Positions 1 through 6,854 of a DNA stretch of 64,000 nt are shown here, one piece after another. The notes below the pieces were generated by a model. That model made no database searches. It was given only the letters and a program-made list of their open reading frames with translations, and was not told where the DNA came from. How positions within the stretch are numbered: the stretch's first letter is position 1; each line of letters starts with the position of its first letter. Location of the stretch: NCBI GenBank assembly GCA_023381565.1, contig JAMCRR010000096.1:125942-189941 (forward strand). Reading direction: 5' to 3'. This DNA is from Chloroflexota bacterium (GTDB taxonomy: Bacteria > Chloroflexota > Anaerolineae > Anaerolineales > Anaerolineaceae). The position numbers were made by a program, and so were the translations under genes.

Positions 1-1027
1 AAGCGGAGGCGCGCCGCTGTGGTGGGACCATCGGTGCAACTGCAGCGGGGATGATGGATTCGTGCACACCCATCCCCAATCCCCATAGAGCTGCCCCGAC
101 CAATGCCGTCCAGAAACCGCCCAGAAATACCAGGGGCGCGAACAGGGCGGCGATAACCGTGAGGGCGATCAAGACCCAAAAGCCGAAACGATCATACAAG
201 CGCCCGAACACGAGGGAACCCGTACCGCTTACTCCCATGGCTACAGCATAAAATACTGGGATGATATCGGTTGATACGATGGATGCCTGGGCAAAATGAT
301 AGGCGATGAGGGGGAAATCTGCAAAGCCTGCCGCGACCAACACTGCGCCAGTGAGATAAAGCCAAAAGACGCGCGGCAAGCCTCGGGCTTGAACGTCTGG
401 CAGGCTGGTTTCCATCTGCTCAGGATGTGGATAGACCCGATTGGCGATCAAGACTAGAGTCAGGTTGATCACTGCAGGAATAGCCAGGGCGGCAAATGCC
501 AGATGAAAGTCGCCGCGTAGCGCCAGAACGGCTGCGACGATGAGAGGCCCCACCAGGGCGCCAAATTGATCCAGAGCCTCATGGACACCGAACGCCCAGC
601 CGTATCCCATCTGTTTGGCAGCATGGGATAGCATCGTATCCCGTGGGGGGTTGCGCGTAGCTTTTCCCACCCGTTCTAGAATGATCAAGACTGCCGCAGC
701 CGGCCAGCTTCCCGTCAAGGCTAGCAGTGGTACAGAGGTCATTTGAAGGAAATAGCCAAAGATGGTGATGGGCCAAAATTTCTGTGTTCGATCTGCAAAT
801 CGCCCCGATACCAGGCGCAGGCCATAACCCAACAACTCCCCCAAGCCGGTGACCACTCCAACAGCAAATGCGCTTGCCTGGAGAGACTCCAGATAAGGCC
901 CCAGAATACTGCGGGAACCTTCATAGGTGAAATCTGCAAAAAAACTCAAGACTCCTATTAATAACACAAACCGGAGGGCAGTATCCCGAATTTTGGGGCC
1001 ATTAACTGCTCCAGAAATCTTATCCAT
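1..1027 (-). CDS. MFS transporter, cut by the left window edge
   Basis: Major facilitator superfamily permease, about 342 residues visible; the C-terminus lies beyond the window. It starts MDKISGAVNGPKIRDTAL and runs into hydrophobic segments. The cytoplasmic loop 2-3 motif appears as GRFADRTQK, followed by ERVGKATRNPPRDTML and GVHEALDQFGALVGP, conserved stretches of a bacterial MFS subgroup of unknown substrate. A second GRLYDRFGF motif marks the second six-helix half. The ATG at 1027 follows a purine-rich AGAGGGG with short spacing. The gene sits directly behind a fluoride riboswitch with an overlapping terminator, so it is probably made when fluoride is high. A fluoride or drug efflux role is inference; MFS members are not established fluoride exporters. 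Family confident, substrate unknown. Confidence 0.88.
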   Translation of the reverse strand, partial: MDKISGAVNGPKIRDTALRFVLLIGVLSFFADFTYEGSRSILGPYLESLQASAFAVGVVTGLGELLGYGLRLVSGRFADRTQKFWPITIFGYFLQMTSVPLLALTGSWPAAAVLIILERVGKATRNPPRDTMLSHAAKQMGYGWAFGVHEALDQFGALVGPLIVAAVLALRGDFHLAFAALAIPAVINLTLVLIANRVYPHPEQMETSLPDVQARGLPRVFWLYLTGAVLVAAGFADFPLIAYHFAQASIVSTDIIPVFYAVAMGVSGTGSLVFGRLYDRFGFWVLIALTVIAALFAPLVFLGGFWTALVGAALWGLGMGVHESIIPAAVAPMVPPQRRASA

Positions 1028-1055
1028 AACCCCTCTTCAGTAAAATCATCTTCAT

Positions 1056-1093
1056 AAAAAAACCTCTGCCAGCATGTGTCTTTCTGACAGAGG
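1056..1093 (-). terminator. Riboswitch-controlled intrinsic terminator
   Basis: On the minus strand CCTCTGTCAG (1093-1084) pairs with CTGGCAGAGG (1072-1063), with one mismatch, around an 11-nt loop, followed by seven T (1062-1056). The 5' arm is the 3' end of the fluoride aptamer, so aptamer and terminator are mutually exclusive. Confidence 0.88.
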
Positions 1094-1144
1094 CTATCAG
1101 CCATCTCTGGCGGTTTATGCTATCTTGAGCGAGCCTCATCGCTG
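1084..1144 (-). promoter_or_regulatory. Fluoride riboswitch (crcB motif) ahead of the MFS transporter
   Basis: Read on the minus strand, P1 is AGCGATGAGGCTCGCT (1143 to 1128). Its loop GAGGCT can pair with AGCCTC near the 3' end (in GATAGCCTCTGTCAG), giving the pseudoknot typical of the fluoride aptamer. A short P3 hairpin (GCCA/TGGC) precedes the conserved CTGATAGCC. The layout matches the Thermotoga petrophila fluoride aptamer apart from roughly ten extra bases between P1 and P3. The 3' strand is shared with a terminator, so fluoride binding should permit read-through. A 7-bp hairpin (1144-1158) lies just upstream, between the aptamer and the preceding gene's stop. Confidence 0.88.
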
Positions 1145-1173
1145 GCTAGATTCTAGCCGCTTTCGTAAATTCG

Positions 1174-1686
1174 TCAAGGCAATTGGTCAATATCTGGTTT
1201 CTGTAGAAGATATTGAACTGTTTTTGCCAGGCTCCAAACTGAGACCACAGCCAGGAAGAATATCACCGTAAAGCTGAGCTGTAACCTGATTGTGTAATAC
1301 ATGCCGATAAACAACAGGGAAAATCCGTTTATCATGCCAAGAATCCGGAGATGTTGTTTAACAATTTTCGCCGGGTTTCGTATTTCTTGCACATTAATGC
1401 GCTTATAAAATCGGTTTAGATCCCAGGCCAGCAGTAGAGCCATAGTTCCCAGTAATGTCCACAGGATAGTCTCCCCCAGGATAATGCCCGTTACCCCGCC
1501 GCCGACCAAAACGAACAATGCAACAGGTGACAACCACCATTTTCGCTGGAACATATACACCCAAAATCCACCGAGGATAGCTAAACCAAGCGCTGCAGGC
1601 CAATAACCATTCTGGACAAAGCCAAAAATGATCAGGCCGGAGCCCAGGATGATGCTCGCAATCGTGAGAGAATGGATCAGTTTCAT
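1174..1686 (-). CDS. Multi-spanning membrane protein of the MoxR/DUF58 operon
   Basis: About 170 residues, mostly hydrophobic, with five or six likely membrane segments. Two pack near the N-terminus (IASIILGSGLIIFGFV and WPAALGLAILGGFWVYMF). A basic stretch around NRFYKRINVQEIRNPAKIVKQHLR separates them from two C-terminal spans. I do not recognise a family. The ATG at 1686 overlaps the stop of the DUF58 gene in an ATGA arrangement, which argues against the longer reading from 1773 that would overlap by 91 bases. It is the last gene of the DUF4129-MoxR-DUF58 operon and ends about 30 nt before the fluoride aptamer that precedes the MFS gene. The function is unknown; the context suggests an envelope-associated role. 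Confidence 0.7.
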   Translation of the reverse strand: MKLIHSLTIASIILGSGLIIFGFVQNGYWPAALGLAILGGFWVYMFQRKWWLSPVALFVLVGGGVTGIILGETILWTLLGTMALLLAWDLNRFYKRINVQEIRNPAKIVKQHLRILGMINGFSLLFIGMYYTIRLQLSFTVIFFLAVVSVWSLAKTVQYLLQKPDIDQLP

Positions 1687-2972
1687 ACCGGGCTGATTAT
1701 CCGTTGATATGATTCGGGGATGCGCCACAGGGTCCGATCGATGATCTCCTGGAAAGACCGGTCGATGGGCCAATTAATCACCTGGATACCGGTTCTCTGT
1801 AAATTCTGCAGCAGTAGCCTGCGCTCAATTTGTGCGATTCGGACAGCAAGTTTTCCCTTGACGCTCTCACCCATCGCCTTGGCCTCGTAACTTACCGGGT
1901 CAGGGCTGACAACCATCAATGCATAACCCAACGCACGCAGGCGGGTCAGAACGGGGATGTCCCTCGCAACTAATGGACTAATGAGCACGATTTGGGATCG
2001 GGCGGGGAAGAAGCGTGTGGGCAGATAATCCAACTTTTCAAGGGCATAGTTATGCCCAGGGCTGGCTTCAGCCAGCGTCCGTTGGATGCGTTCGAGCTGT
2101 ACTTTCCCATACCCGGGAAAGATCCGATGAATCGATTCCCCGTATACTAACAATGCCACCCGGTTACCCTGGTTGATGAACGCCGCCGCGAGTGACATGG
2201 CAGCCTGTACCGAGTACTCAAAAAAGGAATCCCAGGGTGTTTCTGGATTGCTCTGTTCGCGTGCGTCTAAGATCAATCCAACCGGCGCGATTCGTTCCAG
2301 CTCGAACTCATTGGTGAACAATTCCTGGTCGTGACGGGCGCTCACCCGCCAGTTAATGCGACGGCGTGGATCCCCTACCTGATATTCGCGCAGGGCGAAA
2401 AAATCTGTACCGGTTCCCCCTTCGCGAGAGGGGACAGGGCCGGCAAAACCGATCGTACGCTGAGGCCGGATCATTGGGCTGCGGATCTTTTGCGCCTGCG
2501 GGAGCACGACTAACCTTCCTTCCGTCTCGAAGGTCCGGGTAAAGGTGAAAATACCGAGAGTATCGCAAGCTGTTACCCGGATTAAAGGAAAGGCATAACT
2601 GCCGCGCTGGCAAGTAATGGTATACGAGAATTCTACCTTCTCTCCATGCTTCAACGATGTGAGCAAACGCGTTTCCCCCTCCACATTCTCAACCCGCCTC
2701 GGCAGCACGTCTTCCACAAGCAGTTCATCCAGGTCATCCCCTTCATTTTTAATAGTCAGATGAACTTCTACCGGCGTCCCGACCGGGCTCTGATGATCAC
2801 TTAATCTGCGCGTGACCCGCAAGTGGATCTCTTCTGGACGGCGCAGCCACCCAACGATTGGATAAAGGCAGAATAAAATCGCCAAAATGATCAGGCTACC
2901 GAGGCGTGTGATCACCCCGAGAATAATCAGGGCAAATGCCAATGCAAATAAAAAAAAGGCTTTCTGGCTCAT
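1683..2972 (-). CDS. DUF58 domain-containing protein
   Basis: 429 residues. The N-terminus has two closely spaced membrane helices (residues about 5-40). A beta-rich region follows (RVTRRLSDHQSPVGTPVEVHL, about 50-150) and then the DUF58 core with its signature DFFALREYQVGDP and RRRINWRVSARH. The C-terminal half resembles a von Willebrand A-like fold with LILDAREQ and QIVLISPL. DUF58 proteins are nearly always encoded next to a MoxR AAA+ ATPase, as here, and such pairs are thought to act in assembly or maturation of membrane or metal-containing complexes. Start and stop overlap the neighbours by 4 bp, so translational coupling is likely. The family is clear; the cellular target is unknown. 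Confidence 0.93.
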   Translation of the reverse strand: MSQKAFFLFALAFALIILGVITRLGSLIILAILFCLYPIVGWLRRPEEIHLRVTRRLSDHQSPVGTPVEVHLTIKNEGDDLDELLVEDVLPRRVENVEGETRLLTSLKHGEKVEFSYTITCQRGSYAFPLIRVTACDTLGIFTFTRTFETEGRLVVLPQAQKIRSPMIRPQRTIGFAGPVPSREGGTGTDFFALREYQVGDPRRRINWRVSARHDQELFTNEFELERIAPVGLILDAREQSNPETPWDSFFEYSVQAAMSLAAAFINQGNRVALLVYGESIHRIFPGYGKVQLERIQRTLAEASPGHNYALEKLDYLPTRFFPARSQIVLISPLVARDIPVLTRLRALGYALMVVSPDPVSYEAKAMGESVKGKLAVRIAQIERRLLLQNLQRTGIQVINWPIDRSFQEIIDRTLWRIPESYQRIISPV

Positions 2973-3928
2973 TTCACGACTGGAACTGGGATTGATTCCA
3001 ACACGTCATTAATGATATCCCCTGCTGCCCGGCGATCTGTCCATAGATCAGGGATTAAAACCAGGCGGTGAGCCAAAGAAGGTTTGGCAAACCGTTTAAC
3101 ATCGTCCGGTAAGACATAGCTGCGGTGGTTCATAACCGCCCAGGATCGAGCCAGTTTGAGCAATGCCAGGGTTCCCCGAGGGCTTGCCCCGACGGCAACT
3201 TTACGATGTTTTCGCGTGGCACTCACCAGGTTGACGATGTATGCCTCAATATCCGGGTCTACATAGACATCCTCAACCGCCTCACGCATTGCGAGAAGGT
3301 CGCTCACGGTTATGATGGGCTTGAGGTCGAACGCATCCTGGCGGCGCTCTCGTCTTTGGTGAAGGATTTCTTGCTCATCTTCAGGGGAGGGGTAGCCGAC
3401 AGAAAGCTTCATGATGAACCGGTCTAATTGCGCTTCGGGAAGGGGAAAGGTTCCTTCGTATTCGATTGGATTTTGGGTGGCGATAACGATGAACGGTTCT
3501 GGCAATTTCATCGTCTCCCCTTCTAAAGTCACCTGATGTTCCTGCATGGCTTCTAAGAGAGCTGATTGAGTTCGTGGGGAGGCGCGATTGATCTCGTCTG
3601 CCAATACAATGTTCGCAAAGATAGGGCCTTTCCGAAGTGAGAATTGGGCAGTGTTTCGGTCGAATATGTAGCCTCCGGTAATATCTCCCGGAAGCAGGTC
3701 GGGTGTAAATTGGATACGCTTGAAGGTGAGGCCTAGAACGGTGGCAAAGCAGTTCGCGATCAGTGTTTTGGCCAAACCAGGATAATCTTCCAGGAGGGCA
3801 TTCCCTCCACTGGTTAAAAATACTGACATCAACATATGCAACACTTCGGATTTGCCGATGATGGCGTGTTCTACTTCCGAAATGATCTTATCGGTGAGAT
3901 CGGCGACTTCAAGGGTTTGAACGGGCAT
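2969..3928 (-). CDS. MoxR-family AAA+ ATPase
   Basis: 319 residues. The Walker A region reads LLEDYPGLAKT, the variant usual in MoxR proteins. Walker B is VLADEINRASPRTQ, the sensor region is IATQNPIEYEGTFPLPEAQLDRF, and the C-terminal lid contains RKHRKVAVGASPRGTLALL. MoxR ATPases are chaperone-like and work with DUF58 and VWA proteins on complex assembly; here the DUF58 gene follows with a 4-bp overlap. The ATG at 3928 has GGAG seven bases upstream and overlaps the preceding gene by 20 bp. Length and motifs are complete. The DUF4129 gene upstream is a common third partner of MoxR/DUF58. Confidence 0.95.
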   Translation of the reverse strand: MPVQTLEVADLTDKIISEVEHAIIGKSEVLHMLMSVFLTSGGNALLEDYPGLAKTLIANCFATVLGLTFKRIQFTPDLLPGDITGGYIFDRNTAQFSLRKGPIFANIVLADEINRASPRTQSALLEAMQEHQVTLEGETMKLPEPFIVIATQNPIEYEGTFPLPEAQLDRFIMKLSVGYPSPEDEQEILHQRRERRQDAFDLKPIITVSDLLAMREAVEDVYVDPDIEAYIVNLVSATRKHRKVAVGASPRGTLALLKLARSWAVMNHRSYVLPDDVKRFAKPSLAHRLVLIPDLWTDRRAAGDIINDVLESIPVPVVK

Positions 3929-4619
3929 GATCTATCTCCATTTGATCTTCAAGATACTCAATTAATGCAACCCAATCTTGGGGAATAGACCCCGCAAGCT
4001 CTTTGCCCGGCTCAGGGCGTCCATTTTGCAGTATTCTAAATCTATGTACAATGCGCATGAATCGGTTTTTGAGTGATCCAAATGATGGATTATCCAGTGA
4101 GTCTTTCGTCTGAAGGAACCTGTAGACAGAGGCTGGGACATCCAATTCGCTTTTCTTCAAGAGGTTTTCAACTTCCGAGGGGGTTATGTGGTATTGATTG
4201 GACAAAACATTGAATAAAAGATTGGCCAGCATCGAATGGACATCGCGATTCAAGTAGTCGACGTGGTTTGCCATGGTAAGTTCCCGAAGCCAATAGATCA
4301 CGCGACCGCCCAGGAATTGCTGTTTACGTTGGATGGGAGGTGGTGTAATCTTCACGTTACGCAGTAAAACACGAAAAGCGAGGATAATCACGATAATAAT
4401 CAGGAAGATCCATATAAGGGACTGACCAAGGCTGTTCAGGACAAGGCTGCCTAGCCATCCCAGATATAAAATGGGAACGACAATCGCGCTGCGAACAAAC
4501 CCTCTGAAGAGGAAGGTGAGAATTAGAGCGATGCCTAAGATAATGCCGGCGATCATCCAATAGGTCGTGTTCTTCCATTTGCTTTCCGGAACGGAGGAGG
4601 TGTCATGATCGGTGTTCAT
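3909..4619 (-). CDS. Unknown membrane protein between DUF4129 and MoxR
   Basis: 236 residues. Three hydrophobic segments occupy about residues 20-90 (WMIAGIILGIALILTFLF, AIVVPILYLGWLGSLVL, SLIWIFLIIIVIILAF). A soluble basic C-terminal part follows, containing an REL..NHVDYLNRDVHSMLANLL stretch. I do not recognise a named domain. In similar clusters this position holds a small membrane protein of unknown role beside MoxR and DUF58. The start overlaps the DUF4129 stop (ATGA) and the 3' end overlaps moxR by 20 bp, so all are likely made from one transcript. The coding call rests on these couplings and on length; the function is not assignable. Confidence 0.8.
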   Translation of the reverse strand: MNTDHDTSSVPESKWKNTTYWMIAGIILGIALILTFLFRGFVRSAIVVPILYLGWLGSLVLNSLGQSLIWIFLIIIVIILAFRVLLRNVKITPPPIQRKQQFLGGRVIYWLRELTMANHVDYLNRDVHSMLANLLFNVLSNQYHITPSEVENLLKKSELDVPASVYRFLQTKDSLDNPSFGSLKNRFMRIVHRFRILQNGRPEPGKELAGSIPQDWVALIEYLEDQMEIDHARSNP

Positions 4620-5551
4620 CCAACACCATCCTTTATCCGGCTTTCCCGTGATTTCAATGCAGGTTGGGTATTTTCAAGCGATCCTGCTCCTGGATTTCGA
4701 CAAGCATCCGCGATAGCAGAAAGACTATCCACAGCCATGAGCTCTTCCGCCTTCCCTAACAATTTTGCCCCATACCGGACCTGCTCGAAAAGATGGGTTA
4801 GCTGCCTGACAGGATCGCCGGGCAAACCTTGTTCAATCAAATTGATTTCGAATTCCTGGGGGGTCATTGCCTGGTCGCGTTCGATATTTCGTTCCTCGCG
4901 GACCACGTTTTCCATCGCATAATAGCAGTGCAGGACTGCATTTTCTGTGTCGGCCCCTTCTTGTAAACTGTGCAGCGCAATTTCAGCCTGTTGCGCTATC
5001 CTGTCCAGCACGGTTGGTGCTTGTCTCTGCCGCTGGATCTTCTGAGAAAGAAGTATGATTAAAAATGTAATCAGTATTGCCAGAAGAACGATTGCCACGA
5101 GGTCAACCCAGGGAGGTGGGTTGGCAACGAAAGAAGAGACCGGGATGGCCGTTAAGACTTGCGGCGGGGGTTGTGTTTCTAGAGGGGTGGGGGTAGTTGC
5201 AAGGGGAGGACGGTTATTTGGTGAAATCAGGAGGAGAATGCCGAACAAGATCGCCAGGGCAAGCAAATCCGCAAAGAGACGTTTCCTTCCCTCGCTCGAG
5301 AGCAAATGGATGACGAGGTAGACAACGAGGAGCACGATCATCCCGCTGAAAAAGCCTCGGATGATCGCCACTAAATCAATCCCGCTGGTGATCTCACCGT
5401 TGTTTCCCGCAATGGCAGGGGGTGGATTACCCAATGAGAAGGGTACCCCCGGCAGGAATTTTAGCTGGGAAACGCTGAGCGCCAGGATGAGCAAGCCGAT
5501 CAGACTCAATCCCAAATAAACCAACGCCTGAACTCTCTTGAACCGATTCAA
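4616..5551 (-). CDS. DUF4129 domain-containing membrane protein
   Basis: 311 residues. Helices occur near residues 10-30, 60-85, 95-110 and 150-170 (LVAIVLLAILITFLIILL). The C-terminal soluble region carries the DUF4129 pattern: CYYAMENVVREE, then TPQEFEINLIEQGLP and LTHLFEQVRYG. DUF4129 proteins accompany MoxR-DUF58 pairs and sometimes transglutaminase-like proteins. The start is a TTG with AGGGTG about six bases upstream; no ATG fits better. It is the first large gene of the five-gene minus-strand operon and begins 65 bp after a small ORF that lies behind a fluoride riboswitch, so the whole operon may be under fluoride attenuation. Confidence 0.87.
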   Translation of the reverse strand: MNRFKRVQALVYLGLSLIGLLILALSVSQLKFLPGVPFSLGNPPPAIAGNNGEITSGIDLVAIIRGFFSGMIVLLVVYLVIHLLSSEGRKRLFADLLALAILFGILLLISPNNRPPLATTPTPLETQPPPQVLTAIPVSSFVANPPPWVDLVAIVLLAILITFLIILLSQKIQRQRQAPTVLDRIAQQAEIALHSLQEGADTENAVLHCYYAMENVVREERNIERDQAMTPQEFEINLIEQGLPGDPVRQLTHLFEQVRYGAKLLGKAEELMAVDSLSAIADACRNPGAGSLENTQPALKSRESRIKDGVG

Positions 5552-5615
5552 TCTACACCCTGCTTATTGCTCGTGATCATCTTTCCCATAAAACCTGAAA
5601 TGAAGTTTACCACGC

Positions 5616-5837
5616 TCAGCTTGCAGTGACCCCCCTTTTCTTGAGCGGTAAATATCCTTTCACATAGATTTTCACCAAAACTGGTTTGTAGGGGTTCTCC
5701 CTCAAATACTTTAAATATACGCTCTCTATTGGATTGCCGATCAGCGCGCAGGAAAATGGTGGTTTGCCATTTCCAAACAGGATACTATGGAAAATTGTTT
5801 TATATTCTAGTTCTTTAACTGGCGTTGAGAACACCAC
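5616..5837 (-). CDS. Small ORF behind a fluoride riboswitch, unknown
   Basis: 73 residues. The coding case rests on position. Right after the riboswitch terminator there is a GGAGG (5850-5846), eight bases before a GTG (5837) that opens this frame; a second GTG follows at once. The product is basic and has no clear membrane helix: it includes PPFSCALIGNPIESVYLKYL and ends KKRGVTAS. I recognise no family. It is visibly richer in A and T than its neighbours, which could mean a transferred or decaying gene. It is neither CrcB nor a CLC channel. An upstream ATG at 5885 lies in the terminator loop and has no ribosome site, so I reject that start. It could also be a remnant or a non-coding leader for the operon beginning at 5551. 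Confidence 0.4.
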   Translation of the reverse strand: MVFSTPVKELEYKTIFHSILFGNGKPPFSCALIGNPIESVYLKYLRENPYKPVLVKIYVKGYLPLKKRGVTAS

Positions 5838-5855
5838 TAATTTATCCTCCCAGAT

Positions 5856-5896
5856 AGAAGAAAAGCTTCTACTGACACATTCCATCAGTAGAAGCT
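5856..5896 (-). terminator. Riboswitch-controlled intrinsic terminator
   Basis: On the minus strand AGCTTCTACTGA (5896-5885) and TCAGTAGAAGCT (5875-5864) form a perfect 12-bp stem with a 9-nt loop, followed by TTTTCTTCT. The 5' arm is the 3' end of the fluoride aptamer, so ligand binding should block the terminator. Confidence 0.92.
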
Positions 5897-5934
5897 ATCA
5901 ATCGCATTCACGATTTAGGCGAGCTTCATCGCCT
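5885..5934 (-). promoter_or_regulatory. Fluoride riboswitch (crcB motif)
   Basis: On the minus strand P1 is AGGCGATGAAGCTCGCCT (5934-5917). Its loop GAAGCT pairs with AGCTTC in GATAGCTTCTACTGA to form the pseudoknot. P3 is AATCG/CGATT around TGAATG. This is close to the T. petrophila fluoride aptamer, base for base in the conserved positions. Compared with the copy at 1084-1144, the pseudoknot changes from GAGGCT/AGCCTC to GAAGCT/AGCTTC, a compensatory change that supports a functional RNA. A -10 element lies about 20 bp upstream. Confidence 0.93.
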
Positions 5935-5952
5935 ATCTTTATCGCAATAATG

Positions 5953-5958
5953 ATTATA
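5953..5958 (-). promoter_or_regulatory. -10 element for the riboswitch transcript
   Basis: TATAAT on the minus strand (GAGGTATAATC), placing the start of RNA near 5946, just ahead of the aptamer. No good -35 is seen at 16-18 bp. Confidence 0.5.
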
Positions 5959-5990
5959 CCTCACTTTGAGAATTATCCTTTAAATCATCA

Positions 5991-6019
5991 TTGACTGCCC
6001 CCCCGAGATTTGCTATAAT
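5991..6019 (+). promoter_or_regulatory. Sigma-70-type promoter of the GntR-korAB genes
   Basis: TTGACT (5991-5996), 17-bp spacer, TATAAT (6014-6019). It points at the regulator gene starting at 6082 and is back to back with the riboswitch promoter. Confidence 0.8.
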
Positions 6020-6023
6020 AAGT

Positions 6024-6060
6024 TTATCCGAATCATCAGATTAATTAGATTTATCCGATT
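6024..6060 (+). repeat. Direct repeats, probable operator
   Basis: TTATCCG occurs at 6024-6030 and again at 6051-6057, a 27-bp period, separated by an AT-rich ATCAGATTAATTAGAT. The repeats lie just downstream of a strong -10 and before a GntR regulator gene, a natural place for an autoregulatory operator. The binding protein is inferred. Confidence 0.45.
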
Positions 6061-6081
6061 ATCCCAACCATCCACTAACAG

Positions 6082-6783
6082 ATGCTGCGAGAACGGGTTT
6101 CCCCAGAGAGTTTGTCCGAATTCCTGCGCTACCTTGTGGCTAACGGGAATGCAAACGCCGCAAGGCTCCCTCCATTAACCGAGCTAAGCCAGGGCTTAGG
6201 TATCAGCGTAGCCAGTTTACGCGAGCAACTCGAGGTGGCGCGTGCTCTCGGGCTGGTCGAAGTGCGGCCGCGTACGGGTATCCGCAGGCTGGCCTACACT
6301 TTCCGCCCGGCTGTGATGCAAAGCCTGGCCTACGCTGTTGCCGCTGATCTGGCCACCTTTGATGACTTTGCGGATTTACGCCGCCACATCGAAGCTGCAT
6401 ATTGGGCGCCAGCGGTTAGCGCGCTTACCCCAGAGGACCACGAATATCTCTTTTCTCTGGTATCGCGTGCCTGGGAAAAACTGCGGGGGGTGCCGGTCCA
6501 AATTCCTCACGCGGAGCATCGTGAGTTGCACCTCTCTATCTACCGGCGGCTGGGGAATCCTTTTGTGATCGGTTTGCTGGAAGCCTATTGGGAGATGTAC
6601 GAGGCGGTCGGGTTGGCAGTCTACACGGATTTTTCTTATCTAGAGAAAGTCTGGGAATATCACCAGCGCATGGTTGAAATGATCGCCATGGGAGATATTG
6701 CGTCCGGGTACGCAGCTCTGGACGAACACATGAAACTCTTGTCGCAACGCCCGCAGGTTGTCTCAAAGCAAAGGTTTGAATAA
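6082..6783 (+). CDS. GntR/FadR-type transcriptional regulator
   Basis: 233 residues. The N-terminal winged helix (about 1-75) has RLPPLTELSQGLGISVASLREQL and GLVEVRPRTGIRRL, the GntR pattern with its wing. The C-terminal all-helical part (about 90-225) matches an FCD-like ligand domain with HREL and HQRMVEMIAMGDIASG, where histidines often bind metal or an acid ligand. It lies 71 bp upstream of korA on the same strand, with a strong promoter and repeated TTATCCG boxes before it. A role controlling the 2-oxoacid oxidoreductase genes in response to an organic acid is likely but inferred. The effector is unknown. Confidence 0.88.
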   Translation: MLRERVSPESLSEFLRYLVANGNANAARLPPLTELSQGLGISVASLREQLEVARALGLVEVRPRTGIRRLAYTFRPAVMQSLAYAVAADLATFDDFADLRRHIEAAYWAPAVSALTPEDHEYLFSLVSRAWEKLRGVPVQIPHAEHRELHLSIYRRLGNPFVIGLLEAYWEMYEAVGLAVYTDFSYLEKVWEYHQRMVEMIAMGDIASGYAALDEHMKLLSQRPQVVSKQRFE

Positions 6784-6854
6784 ACTTGAGAGCGGGCATT
6801 CGAATACAACTTGATTGAATTTTTTAAGGCGCATTCCAAGGAGAAATCACCAAC

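Noticed and set aside
5616-5885. 89-residue reading starting at the ATG at 5885
   Set aside because: That ATG lies in the loop of the riboswitch terminator and has no ribosome site; the GTG at 5837 with GGAGG is better.
5734-5994. Plus-strand 86-residue ORF across the riboswitch
   Set aside because: It is antisense to the fluoride aptamer and terminator, has no ribosome site and no recognisable sequence.
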